NCBI GenBank assembly: GCA_034766995.1
Contig: CM068320.1
Coordinates: 18,976,812-19,040,811 of the forward strand
Direction of reading: 5' to 3'
From: Acanthacorydalis orientalis
Lineage: Eukaryota; Arthropoda; Insecta; Megaloptera; Corydalidae
DNA length: 64,000 nucleotides
A program made the translations under genes and the position numbers. Below, in pieces: positions 53,230 to 64,000 of the stretch. Position 1 is the first letter of the stretch; every line of letters begins with the position of its first letter. Under the pieces are notes generated by a model. It ran no database searches, was not told the origin of the DNA, and worked only from the letters and a program-made list of their open reading frames with translations.

Positions 53230-56200
53230 ATGGTTCGTCTAACACGTACTAAAATTATTTTATTTTTGTTAAGTGTAAATAATTTTGTAAAATATATTGA
53301 AAATGTTCCATTGAATGGAAAAAGTGACTTAATGTATAAACTCGAGTTAGGAGACAATTTTGATTCATTATGGAAAAATTCATATAAACCATGCTTATTG
53401 GGAAAAATGTTGTTAGTGTTGAGTGAAATGATTGAGAAACAATATGGTGATAATCAAAATATGAATAGTGCATATTTTCCGTCCACTACGGATCAATATT
53501 TAAAAAATATTCAATCAGAATTCGAATCAACGGAAACTCAGTTTCTTACTATTTCACCGACACAAATAGTAAGTAACCAATTTACTTCGGCATCAACATC
53601 TACTACAATTCACACACCTGACGATAGAGAAGAAAATAATTGGGAAAATATTTTTGACTATATAAATTCAACAAGTAACGAAAACACCGATTATTCATTA
53701 AGCAAGACTGGAACTGAACCATTGCAAACTGAAGCGCCGGCCGGTAATCTTGATGATCCATGGAAAGAATTATTTAACTTATTACAAGAATATAATAATG
53801 CAGGAAAATCAACTAACACTTCGCAACAAGGCGTATCTTTACAGTCACAAAATTCAATTTCAACAACAACCGATTCGATCCAAACTTCAACTTCATTTGG
53901 AAATGTATTACCTCGAGGTGATCCTTTCGACACTGTTAATATTGAAGATTTAAAATTTTTATTAACACCTGACTCAAATAAAAACGAAGAAAAGTCTCCA
54001 ATGACAGCTGATCCTGTAGAAAACATTCCATCTTTCTTGTTTGAAAATCCGTTTCCGACACCAAATAACGATTCTAATCCATCTGAAAGTTCATTTGGAA
54101 ATGTTGTACCTGAAGGTGGTCATCTCATTGATCCTTCTAATATTGAAGATTTTCCTTTCTCATTTCCACCTGATTTAAATAAAAACGAAGAAAAGTCTCC
54201 AATGACAGCTGATCCTGTAGAAAACATTCCATCTTTCTTGTTTGAAAATCCGTTTCCGATGCCGAATAGCGATTCTAATCCATCTGAAAGTTCATTTGGA
54301 AATGTTGACCCTGAAGGTGGTGATCTCATCGATCCTTCTAATATTGAAGATTTTCCTTTCTCATTTCCTCCTGATTTAAATAAAAACGAAGAAAAGTCTC
54401 CAATGACAGCTGATCCTGTAGAAAACATTCCCTCTTTCTTGTTTGAAAATCCGTTTCCGATGCCGAATAGCGATTCTAATCCATCTGAAAGTTCATTTGG
54501 AAATGTTGACCCTGAAGGTGGTCATCTCATCGATCCTTCGAATATTGAAGATTTTCCTTTCTCATTTCCTCCTGATTTAAATAAAAACGAAGAAAAGTCT
54601 CCAATGACAGCTGATCCTGTAGAAAACATTCCCTCTTTCTTGTTTGAAAATCCGTTTCCGATGCCGAATAGCGATTCTAATCCATCTGAAAGTTCATTTG
54701 GAAATGTTGTACCTGAAGGTGATCATCTCATCGATCCTTCTAATAGTGAAGATTTTCCTTTATCATTTCCTCCTGACTCAAATAAAGACGAAGATAATTC
54801 TCCAACGATAACTGCTCCTGTAGAAAACATTCCATCTTTCCGATTTGAAAATCGGTTTCTGCCGTCGATTAACGATTCTGACCCATCACTAAGTTCATTT
54901 GGAAATGTTTTCCCTGAAGGGAATGGCTTTGACTCTTATAATAGTAAAGACTTACCTTTCTCATTTCCATCTGACTCAAATAAAGACGAAGAAAAGTCTC
55001 CAATGACAGCTGATCCTGTAGAAAACATTCCATCTTTCTTGCTTGAAAATCCGTTTCCGACGCCGAATAGCGATTCTAATCCATCTGAAAGTTCATTTGG
55101 AAATGTTGTACCTGAAGGTGATCATCTCATCGATCCTTCTAATAGTGAAGATTTTCCTTTATCATTTCCTCCTGACTCAAATAAAGACGAAGAAAAGTCT
55201 CCAATGACAGCTGATCCTGTAGAAAACATTCCATCTTTCTTGTTTGAAAATCCGTTTCCGACGCCGAATAGCGATTCTAATCCATCTGAAAGTTCATTTG
55301 GAAATGTTGTACCTGAAGGTGATCATCTCATCGATCCTTCTAATAGTGAAGATTTTCCTTTATCATTTCCTCCTGACTCAAATAAAGACGAAGAAAAGTC
55401 TCCAATGACAGCTGATCCTGTAGAAAACATTCCATCTTTCTTGTTTGAAAATCCGTTTCCGACGCCGAATAGCGATTCTAATCCATCTGAAAGTTCATTT
55501 GGGAATGTTGTACCTGAAGGTGGTCATCTCATCGATCCTTCTAATATTGAAGATTTTCCTTTCTCATTTCCACCTGATTTAAATAAAAACGAAGAAAAGT
55601 CTCCAATGACAGCTGATCCTGTAGAAAACATTCCATCTTTCTTGTTTGAAAATCCGTTTCCGATGCCGAATAGCGATTCTAATCCATCTGAAAGTTCATT
55701 TGGAAATGTTGTACCTGAAGGTGATCATCTCATCGATCCTTCTAATAGTGAAGATTTTCCTTTATCATTTCCTCCTGACTCAAATAAAGACGAAGATAAT
55801 TCTCCAACGATAACTGATCCTGTAGAAAACATTCCATCTTTCCGATTTGAAAATCGGTTTCTGCCGTCGATTAACGATTCTGACCCATCACTAAGTTCAT
55901 TTGGAAATGTTTTCCCTGAAGGGAATGGCTTTGACCCTTATAATAGTAAAGACTTACCTTTCTCATTTCCATCTGACTCAAATAAAGACGAAGAAAAGTC
56001 TCCAATGCCAGCTGATCCTGTAGAAAGCATTCCATCCATCCGATTTGAAAATCCGTTCCCAACGCCTATTAGCGATTCTAATCCATCTGAAAGTTCATTT
56101 GGAAATGTTGTACCTGAACATGATCCCATCGATCCTTCTAATATAGAAGATTTACCTTTATCATTTCCTCCTAACTCAAATAAAGACGAAGAAAATTCTC

Positions 56201-56637
56201 CAACAAGAGCTGATCCTTTAGAAGACATTCCATCTTTTCGATTTGAAAATCCTTTTCCGACGTTGATTACTGATTCTAACCCGTCTCCAAGTTCATTTGG
56301 AAATGTATTACCTCGAGGCGATCCTTTCAACCCTTCTAATATTAAAGATTTACCTTTTACATTGGCACCTGACTCCAATCAAGAGGAACAAAACTCTCCA
56401 ACGACATCTAATTCTGAAGACAACATTCCATCTATCCAATTTCAAAATCCATTGTCAAGTGATACTTCACCTATATCAGTTTTGAATCCTACTAATACGG
56501 TTCAGAAACCTTGTTCTCATTGTTGCTCACGATTAGTTCAAGATCGTAATTTTTTTGTACCTGTATATTTAAATAATAAAAAGGATTCATCAGTTATTTA
56601 CATTCCATCTTTTCTTCTAAATTTGTTTAGTAACTAG
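53230..56637 (+). CDS. large secreted repeat protein, paralogue of the 270-aa gene (1135 aa)
   Basis: One 3.4-kb uninterrupted frame. Residues 1-20 (MVRLTRTKIILFLLSVNNFV) look like a signal peptide, with a weak cleavage region. Residues 55-69 read CLLGKMLLVLSEMIE, matching CLLGHLLLVLQELIN at residue 54 of the 270-residue protein. A Ser/Thr/Asn-rich linker runs to about residue 220. Then come 13 tandem units of about 67 residues (SSFGNVVPEG, IDPSN, EDFP, SFPPDSNKDE, ADPVENIPSF, ENPFPTPNSDSNPSE), acidic, Pro/Ser/Asn-rich and almost free of Cys, so probably disordered. The last 45 residues contain KPCSHCC, DRNFFVPVYL and IPSFLLNLF, matching the paralogue's C-terminus. Conserved ends around a replaced centre suggest the ends do the assembly or sorting and the centre sets material properties. 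Family not recognised; silk, glue, eggshell or saliva are untested ideas. Confidence 0.9.
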   Translation: MVRLTRTKIILFLLSVNNFVKYIENVPLNGKSDLMYKLELGDNFDSLWKNSYKPCLLGKMLLVLSEMIEKQYGDNQNMNSAYFPSTTDQYLKNIQSEFESTETQFLTISPTQIVSNQFTSASTSTTIHTPDDREENNWENIFDYINSTSNENTDYSLSKTGTEPLQTEAPAGNLDDPWKELFNLLQEYNNAGKSTNTSQQGVSLQSQNSISTTTDSIQTSTSFGNVLPRGDPFDTVNIEDLKFLLTPDSNKNEEKSPMTADPVENIPSFLFENPFPTPNNDSNPSESSFGNVVPEGGHLIDPSNIEDFPFSFPPDLNKNEEKSPMTADPVENIPSFLFENPFPMPNSDSNPSESSFGNVDPEGGDLIDPSNIEDFPFSFPPDLNKNEEKSPMTADPVENIPSFLFENPFPMPNSDSNPSESSFGNVDPEGGHLIDPSNIEDFPFSFPPDLNKNEEKSPMTADPVENIPSFLFENPFPMPNSDSNPSESSFGNVVPEGDHLIDPSNSEDFPLSFPPDSNKDEDNSPTITAPVENIPSFRFENRFLPSINDSDPSLSSFGNVFPEGNGFDSYNSKDLPFSFPSDSNKDEEKSPMTADPVENIPSFLLENPFPTPNSDSNPSESSFGNVVPEGDHLIDPSNSEDFPLSFPPDSNKDEEKSPMTADPVENIPSFLFENPFPTPNSDSNPSESSFGNVVPEGDHLIDPSNSEDFPLSFPPDSNKDEEKSPMTADPVENIPSFLFENPFPTPNSDSNPSESSFGNVVPEGGHLIDPSNIEDFPFSFPPDLNKNEEKSPMTADPVENIPSFLFENPFPMPNSDSNPSESSFGNVVPEGDHLIDPSNSEDFPLSFPPDSNKDEDNSPTITDPVENIPSFRFENRFLPSINDSDPSLSSFGNVFPEGNGFDPYNSKDLPFSFPSDSNKDEEKSPMPADPVESIPSIRFENPFPTPISDSNPSESSFGNVVPEHDPIDPSNIEDLPLSFPPNSNKDEENSPTRADPLEDIPSFRFENPFPTLITDSNPSPSSFGNVLPRGDPFNPSNIKDLPFTLAPDSNQEEQNSPTTSNSEDNIPSIQFQNPLSSDTSPISVLNPTNTVQKPCSHCCSRLVQDRNFFVPVYLNNKKDSSVIYIPSFLLNLFSN
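53890..56490 (+). repeat. 13-unit coding tandem repeat, about 201 bp per unit
   Basis: Units start at SSFGN-type codons (first about 53890, last about 56290). Units at 55090 and 55291 look identical by eye over 201 bp. Units 5 and 6 (54691 onward) carry private variants (RFENRFLPSINDSDPSL, FPEGNGFD, YNSKDLPFSF) that recur in units 10 and 11, 1002 bp or five units later, so a multi-unit block was duplicated. First and last units share FGNVLPRGDPF and are the most diverged, as expected when central units are homogenised by unequal exchange. Most units are 67 codons, a few 66, always in frame. Confidence 0.95.
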
Positions 56638-56795
56638 TTAAATGTACAATAATTATACTTGTGTATTTTATACTGTTTATTAAATGTTATGTTATACTTT
56701 TATGGTAAATATTATGTATACAATGATTTTTTAGTTGTAATTTTTCTTCTCATAAGTTATTTTTACTACAGTTTGTTCATTCATGTTTTAAACGA

Positions 56796-56801
56796 AATAA
56801 A
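56796..56801 (+). terminator. polyadenylation signal candidate
   Basis: AATAAA, with a second overlapping-type copy a few bases on (AATAAACAAATAAATG), 160 bp after the stop at 56637. Confidence 0.5.
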
Positions 56802-57064
56802 CAAATAAATGAGGAATGTATTAAATCAAAAATGCTCAAAATTATTCCTTCTTTGAATTTTGTTATATATGAAAATAAAAAATCATTTGGTATGTATGTA
56901 TAATATGAAGTTATTTGTTATATTTATAAGATTCATTGTCATTTGTATCATTAGAACATTGTAATTATAAAAATTAAAGTGTTTTATTTATTTTTTAATT
57001 TTATATGAATTTTCTATTTATTTTTTTATTTTAATCTAATACGGATATGTTTATATCTAATGTT

Positions 57065-57181
<117 letters not shown>

Positions 57182-57589
57182 AACGTACAAATTACCTTAA
57201 ATTCAAATTAATTTGAAAATGTGGAGATAAAATACGTTAAAAAGATATATAAAAATCTTATCGAAATTCTTTTCATAAAAATTATCGAATATCATAAATA
57301 TTATCGAAATTCTTTTCATAAACATCATTTTTTAATTTATTTTATAAATTTTAAAGTATTTTTCTGATTAACAACGTTCAAAATAATTGACAATTGATCA
57401 TTTTTGATTATTTTTTATGCACATTTTAATGGAATCATATTTTAGAATTAAGAGTGTTGTACACTAATGCATTGAGGATAATGGAAATTGAAATATGCAC
57501 AAATCACATTAAACTATGATCAATAATCAATTATTGAACACTTTTACGGGATTTTCATGATGTGCAGGATAAATGCAGATTTCGTTTAA

Positions 57590-57788
57590 CCCTTTCGCTG
57601 CGGCGCAATTTAATTTTGAGCGCGTGTGGCAGACGGTAGACATTCAGCAGTTACTGACGCTATTGGAGGCACGCCTTTATGCGTCAACAGCTGCATTTCT
57701 ACAATGTTAATTGAGCGCTGAAGTCACCTACAGCACTGATTAGGCGATATTAGTTAAGAGCCTAAAGGCGCCTACAGCAGCGAAAGGC
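57590..57788. mobile_element. GC-richer MITE relic with TTAA-type borders
   Basis: TTAA at 57586-57589 is followed by CCCTTTCGCTGCGGCGC. The right end, read inward, is CGCCTTTCGCTGCTGTAGGCG, bordered by GTAA, a one-base decay of TTAA. The roughly 200-bp interior is far richer in G and C than its surroundings and includes self-complementary GGCGCC/GCGCTGA-type motifs. No frame. A piggyBac-type non-autonomous element is the best fit, and it is clearly different in sequence from the one at 25231. Confidence 0.6.
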
Positions 57789-58121
57789 GTAAGAAAGGGA
57801 AGTAAGACGTAATTCCAAAAAAAATACTGTTATCAATGTTGGATTTTCAGTTATAATTTTTTAAGCACTGCCAAAAAGGCTAACAAAAATTAAAAATTGA
57901 ATTTGGAACATAAAGCTCGAAAAAGCCAAATATCATCAATAAAAACAAAAAAAGTCATACATTTTACGTTTTTTTTTCTGTTTATACACATATTTTATCA
58001 TTTTTCTGTACATGGAAAACGTTTATAAAATGACTTTATTATTAGTTTGTTTTTAAAATTTTATTTTAGAAATATAATCATCTGCAAACATTAATGATAG
58101 AACATTGATCAAGAATTACAC

Positions 58122-58122
58122 T

Positions 58123-58156
<34 letters not shown>

Positions 58157-58160
58157 ATAT

Positions 58161-58196
<36 letters not shown>

Positions 58197-58202
58197 ATAT
58201 GT
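58122..58202. repeat. (AC)n-(TA)n compound array
   Basis: About 20 bp of CA followed by TA runs with two TAATA slips. Confidence 0.9.
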
Positions 58203-58883
58203 GTTGTTTATAATTATAAGCAAATGCGGAAAGGAGATTATAGTTTATCAAATTCAGTAAAATAATTAAATTACTTTAATTTTTTCTACATTCTATGTTA
58301 TTGATATTTTAAAAAGTTGATCCATCTTAACTCTCCCATTCCGGTGCGGTAAACTCAACTGACAGTATATTTTTATTTGCAAATATCTTTGTTTCTGTTA
58401 CTTAAAGAATACTGATATTTCTCGTTATCCTCTATTATTCAGTACTATCATTAATTAATTTTAAAAAATAATGATAGAAACCGTAAATATTGGTTTAATT
58501 CTCTCTTATTTCAAAACCAACCTCAACCCTGGTATGCATGCGTTTTTCCAGTTAACTGATGGTCAAACATTTGCCGTGATGAAGTAGAGTGATATTTTTA
58601 ATTATATTATTTATTTTGTTGTAGTACACATGTTCTATTGATACTAATCGATGGTGTAAGGATTGACTTTGTTGTTCAACTATTTAAAAAATCTGCTGTT
58701 CCTTCATAGGAAGTAATTTTCATGAAAAATATTAGCGTTAAACTGTGTTTTGTGTACCGTCATGGAGAGTTTTAAAACGGTATCAGGTTGGAAGAGTCAA
58801 AAAATCTATCCATAATGAAAGTTTTTAAAATTAAATATTTTTCTATCTTATTTCTATAAGTATGTGGTATATCAATGTACGTT

Positions 58884-58886
<3 letters not shown>
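58203..58886. other. AT-rich stretch with two less AT-rich patches
   Basis: Patches near 58325-58370 and 58520-58600 have mixed composition but no splice-bounded frame that I can defend. Confidence 0.45.

Positions 58887-58950
<64 letters not shown>
58887..58950. repeat. (TA)n microsatellite
   Basis: Pure TA run of about 62 bp. Confidence 0.93.
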
Positions 58951-58953
<3 letters not shown>

Positions 58954-59585
58954 CATACTTTTTTAATCCCGTTATGAATTTGATAACAACATTATTATAA
59001 TAGACATGCTTTTTTATCATGTCAATTGTAATTTTATATCATTTTTGGTTTATATTTTAAAACATTATATAGCTGGTCAAAATTGACGAGAAAAAAGAAA
59101 CATAAAAAGAAAAAACTGTTTATTGGCTTTACGACATAATATATTCATACATAAAAATACATAAAAACGAAACAATGAATTAAACTTAAAACCTGTCCAT
59201 AGTGAAAATTTTCTTATACACATTTGCCAGATGACGGCAGACAACCACGTTGCGGACAAAGTGACGAGAAATATGGGTTTTTTATTATTAAGAAAGAAAG
59301 ATATTTGATATAATTTCACTTTTTTTGTAAATCTTGTTACTAAACATTATGAGTATTGATTTAAATGTAATAATTATTTGTCATAAGATAGATGAAAAAA
59401 TTATAGTCAATGTGCAAATGACACTAGAAATAACTATAATAAGCTTCGATAACATTAATATTTAAATTAATTATTGGTAAATGCCTTAAAAATCTATCTA
59501 TAATAAATTTGTTATAAAGTATACATTTATTTTGTTCATATTCCCAGGCTATATTTAAAAAAGGTGTATTTTAAAATAGAAATTT

Positions 59586-59654
59586 ATATATATATATATA
59601 TATATATATTTATTCTCTCTCTCTTTCTATATATATATATATATATATATATAT
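59586..59654. repeat. (TA)n-(CT)n-(TA)n compound array
   Basis: Two TA runs around a TTCTCTCTCTCTTTC core. Confidence 0.9.
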
Positions 59655-59879
59655 CAGTTCATTTAAATATATGATGTAATTTTACACTGACTTATATAAT
59701 ATATTTTTATAAAGCATTATAAACATCATCTATGTATGAAAATAAACACAATTTCTTATTGGTTTGAAAAACTGTATTAAAAAGTATAAATTACAATTAT
59801 TGTTTATATTGCATATTCAACAAAAATAAAATTACTTTACAAAAAGTGCATAAATTGAATAATCGTATAATGGAATTTA

Positions 59880-59881
59880 TG

Positions 59882-59973
<92 letters not shown>

Positions 59974-60108
59974 GTCATACATATATATGTATATATATGT
60001 ATGACTAAACATATATATATATATATATAGATAAATATATAAATATATGTATGTATATACATACATATATATATTTATATATATATATATATATATATAC
60101 ATATATAC
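59880..60108. repeat. (TA)n array with an embedded palindrome, about 229 bp
   Basis: A TA run of about 85 bp leads to a palindrome whose 18-bp arms are TTTAGTCATACATATATA and its complement (59970-60009). More TA with TATG, GATAAATA and CATA steps follows. Ends about 220 bp before the junctophilin exon. Confidence 0.92.
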
Positions 60109-60316
60109 ATTAAGATGGCACTAGTAATGACATTTTGTGCATTAAATGAGAAAATATACATTAGATTAAACGAAAACAAAAACAAAATATTAAGTAATAT
60201 ATTAAAATGATTGCATTTATATTTTTTATTTTACAAATTAAAATTTGAGAAAAAATCATATTTATGAAAATCATCTTTTTTAACATGAATAAACTTCTCT
60301 TATTAATTCTAATTAA

Positions 60317-60577
<261 letters not shown>

Positions 60578-60872
60578 TAAGTAAATTTATATTAAATGAT
60601 CAATTATTTAAGATGAGACATTATCAATAATTGTTTTTTTTTAATTTAATTGATATTTTATAATACATTTGAATAAAAAGAATATATTTAATAGATAAAG
60701 TAAATAATTATACTAAAAATAATCATATTATATAAAATATTCAGCATATAATGTATGTTCTTTTAAATTTTTATATACAATTAATATTTTTAATTAAGAC
60801 ATCGTTAATTTTATAAAACATCCATATAATGTTCATTATTATATATAAATATTCTAATTCCAATATAGCGTG

Positions 60873-60873
60873 T

Positions 60874-60922
<49 letters not shown>

Positions 60923-60924
60923 GA

Positions 60925-60965
<41 letters not shown>
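60873..60965. repeat. (TA)n array in a junctophilin intron
   Basis: Two TA runs separated by TATGTATATATGAATATG, about 330 bp after the exon's donor site. Confidence 0.92.
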
Positions 60966-60970
<5 letters not shown>

Positions 60971-62454
60971 TATGTTATATTAGAAGAAAATAAAATCCAT
61001 AAAAAATATAGGATCTACGCTCAGCTAATATCAATACAGTTAATACATGTTAATATGTTATCGCTTTATACCACAAAAGGAAAAAAATATTTTTGTAACA
61101 TTCATAGCACTGAAATTGTTTTTTAAAAATTATTAACTGAAAAATAAGTTGCTAAATACAGAAATTATTTTATATTGATGGTAATACGTTTATATTAATA
61201 TGTCTTTTTAGATTAGAGATCATACGTTTGATTAGAGACTGTATTCTATATCATAAGCTTAAACTTAAATTATAACTTTCATTATGACTCATTTATTCCT
61301 TAAAATGTCAATTTCCAATACTTAATGAGCTTAAATTTGAATTAATTTCTTTTTTTAATCGAAATAATGCAACATTTCTAGTGTTCCATAACACAATGAT
61401 CAAGAAATTTTCTTGCACTGCAAAAACTGCAGTAATATAAAAATAACTTTGTTATTCCTTGTATACAATTTTTTTTGTATTATAATTAAACTCAAATTCC
61501 ATTTAATTTATTTATCTAACAAAAAATATTTTGAAACATAACTAGTTAAAATGTGCACAAAGCACATAATAAAAAAATAATGTTAATGTCCAAATTATTA
61601 ATAGAAATTTTCTATTTTAGGCTTATAATTTACGAAAAATTATTTAGCTTACTATTTTGTAACAATAAATAAAAATTGTAACTTTTTATCTACAGTATTT
61701 CAACACTAGCGATGTTTTCACTCCTTTTAATTACACCGATTCATTAGACAATTGTTTTTTACCATAAGGATATGTACAGTAAAAATGAAAATGAAAGTAT
61801 TTGCCTTTTCCTTAGTTTTTGAACATTTTTACGCTTTTAATTATTTTGTGCCAAAAATACAATATCAGGATTATTTTTATTAATTTTTAAATGTGATATT
61901 GATCAATTGTATGTGCTTTCCATTAATATGAATATTTCGGAAATAATTTATAATAACATTTTATGGTGATTTATTCCCTTGAGATAGATGATACGTCAGT
62001 GTTGTCTTCTTATCCTTCTGCAACACGTGTCCACTAGTAACTTGTGCGTCAGAAATGTCCATTTTACTCACGCACACTAATGTTTTTACTCCCTCCGATC
62101 CCTGCACTCGTTTGTAACGAGTACCACGTGCTAGCTTGATCGAGTCTTTATACACTGAGTCGGTATTGGTAGACCGTGAGGGCGGGGTCCAGGGTTTGGT
62201 TGTTCATATTTTAATATAGTATTATATGTGAAGTAGAAGACAAAATTTCACTATCAAAATATATGTTTTCATATTGAGAAAAGTAATAGTTTAAAATAGA
62301 AGAGTTTTATTTTTAATAGTATTTTTTTTAAAAAAAACTTAAATAAGAATAAACAATTGGTGAATTTCAGAAACATTTGTTTCATAATTATGTCATTAAT
62401 TACTAATAAAATTTTACTTTGTTTTTCGTTGTCTCTCTCTCTACACACACACAC

Positions 62455-62486
<32 letters not shown>

Positions 62487-62797
62487 GTAAGCATAAATAA
62501 CTATTTTTATTTCAATATTTCTAAAAAGATTTTGCTGTTTTGTTTTATTGAATTTGCTTTTATTTTTTGCGAATTGTTTTCTTTTATCGTTTATGATGGT
62601 TGAAAATATGAAAGTTAAACATTAAATAGTACTTATTTAATGTTATTAAGATGCTATACGCATATTCTGATTAAAAAACTGATTTTTACTATAAAGTTTT
62701 CCAAATAGGACGCATTTTTTTAATTTGAAATAAAACACATAATTTGTGTTGAATTTTCAAGTTTCTTTGTTCTAAACAATAGTTGAAGATATGTCAT
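60966..62797. other. intronic or intergenic AT-rich stretch
   Basis: No further MORN exon is found. A patch at 61975-62205 is less AT-rich, with CACGTG-type strings (ACACGTGT near 62025, CCACGTGC near 62125). The minus strand is open for 64 codons there, but no donor follows at a sensible place and no homology is recognised. A short compound (CT)n-(CA)n-(TA)n tract lies at 62430-62486. Confidence 0.45.
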
Positions 62798-63037
62798 TTA
62801 TAAATGAAAAATAATATCATGTAAATGACCGCTGCGTGCTTTCCTACAAGTAAATATTCTTTTATTAAAATTTTCAATAACATCCCTACACAACTGGGAT
62901 TGTATTTCACCAATTACACTTCGGATTTCATCTTTTAAGTCTAAAATTGTATTAGCATCTGTGAAATATAACCTCTTAACTTTTAAATTATGTTCCGTTA
63001 TTGATTTCGTAAGAAATTGTGTAATTCTTTTTTTCAT
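62798..63037 (-). pseudogene. DDE transposase C-terminal remnant
   Basis: The 79-residue frame includes LYFTDANTILDLKDEIRSVI and EIQSQLCRDVIENFNKRIFT, then CRKARSGHLHDIIFH. The layout (a LxLKxxI helix, ExxxxxxRxVxENFxxRxxxC, then GxHxxxI) matches the tail of Tc1/mariner-superfamily transposases common in insects, where a conserved Cys precedes a GGH-type motif. The catalytic residues would lie upstream at positions above 63037, and none are recognisable there, so this is a fragment. The identification is from memory of the pattern, without alignment. Confidence 0.45.
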
Positions 63038-63181
63038 TAAATTTTAAAATCAGATCAAGTGAAAAGACCGCATTGAAATCTCCAAAAATACTTCAAATCT
63101 AAGATAGATAGCATCATCAAAATATTTTTTAAACATACAAAACTTAATTCTTAAAACTCTGCACTCAAATAAAAACAACTT

Positions 63182-63184
<3 letters not shown>

Positions 63185-63225
<41 letters not shown>
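63185..63225. repeat. (TA)n microsatellite
   Basis: Pure TA run of about 40 bp. Confidence 0.92.
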
Positions 63226-63230
<5 letters not shown>

Positions 63231-63412
63231 CTTTTTGAACTGACATTTCTTTTTATTAAAGTTATTCTTTAATTTTGTATCTCTGTACTACACAGTATAG
63301 TGATTAAATATAATAATATTCATTTGGAATTTTAAGAAAGGATACAATTTTTTGTTAATTATTCTTCATATTTTTTAATTATTTTATATTTATATTTGGT
63401 ATCATTTCTATT

Positions 63413-63462
<50 letters not shown>

Positions 63463-64000
63463 ACATATATAGTAAAAATTATTCAGTCAATATTTTTGGT
63501 GTACTCCTTTACATTGTGTACCATTTTCCACTCAGTCGTGCAGCAACTCTGAATTAATTCTACCTCAGAGCACTGTTTTCACCTATTATTTTCAATATTG
63601 AATAATTTTCTAATTAAACTATAATATACTGTCTACTTTAACATTTGAGATATAAAATAAATCAATATTTTTATGTTAATTTTTGATTTGGTAATAATTT
63701 GACATCAATACATTTTAAATTTATGGACTAGACAGAAAGTGTATGTTAGTGTATAGTCTTCGTAACAATAAATAAAAACGAACAGGAATAGCTGAGAAAA
63801 TAAGTTTGAAATGTATTTCAAAATATGTACAAATCTAGCACAAGCCTAAGATCTTTCTGATATTAAAAAGAAACAAAAAACGGCTGCATCCACCTTATTA
63901 GTAACAGTAAAGTGAAGATTTCAATATAATAGTGACTTTATAATATTTTTTTAAAAAAATGAATTAAATAAATGGTTGAGTAGAATTTTGATCTGGGAAA
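63226..64000. other. AT-rich stretch to the window end
   Basis: Holds the (TA)n array at about 63415-63471 and no recognisable exon or element. Confidence 0.5.

Noticed and set aside
53691..56378. Antisense open frames of 100-146 codons inside the repeat-protein gene
   Set aside because: They repeat with the same period as the sense units and come from codon structure of the sense gene; no independent start or promoter.
61961..62155. 64-codon minus-strand frame in a less AT-rich patch
   Set aside because: No acceptor or donor at sensible positions and no recognised homology; the open frame is short enough to be chance.

Overview
The window looks like nuclear DNA of an insect. The background is extremely AT-rich (roughly 80% A+T by eye), there are spliced exons with consensus splice sites, and one exon is clearly from junctophilin. 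Mariner and hAT relics are abundant, and a nuclear copy of mitochondrial nad1 uses the invertebrate code (ATA=Met, TGA=Trp). I cannot assign the order with confidence; an AT-rich holometabolan such as a hymenopteran is a guess. It is neither bacterial nor viral, so operons, ribosome binding sites and CRISPR do not apply.

Layout: positions 1-47,300 are almost gene-free. They hold more than 50 (TA)n arrays, often with TG, CA, GA or CT borders, and relics of TA-targeting elements. These include a nearly full-length mariner with 29/30 matching ends (2638-3920) and other mariner remnants at 834, 5305, 9939, 22383, 36594 and 40610. There is also a hAT-like element at 212, a family of three small inverted-repeat elements (20883, 26592, 30614), a TTAA-flanked MITE at 25231, the nad1 copy (10890-11450), and one isolated CpG-rich island (27615-27850).

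Positions 47,300-56,850 hold a small same-strand cluster of secreted-protein genes. Two intact, apparently single-exon genes (47417-48229, 270 aa; 53230-56637, 1135 aa) differ completely in their middles, one Pro/Thr-rich and one with 13 repeats of about 67 aa. They share a signal peptide, an N-terminal CLLGxxLLVLxExI motif at almost the same residue number, and a matching C-terminal block. Between them lies the last exon of a third gene (48683-48963), a group of CC(A/T)6GG palindromes (50194-50357) and a truncated cecropia-type mariner (50781). I do not recognise the family; it is the best candidate here for something undescribed.

Positions 56,850-64,000 are again repeat-rich. They contain a TTAA-type MITE relic (57590), an internal junctophilin exon with MORN motifs (60331-60542) and a transposase C-terminal remnant (62798-63037). 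No other junctophilin exon is visible, so its introns are long. The secreted-protein genes may sit inside a junctophilin intron on the same strand.
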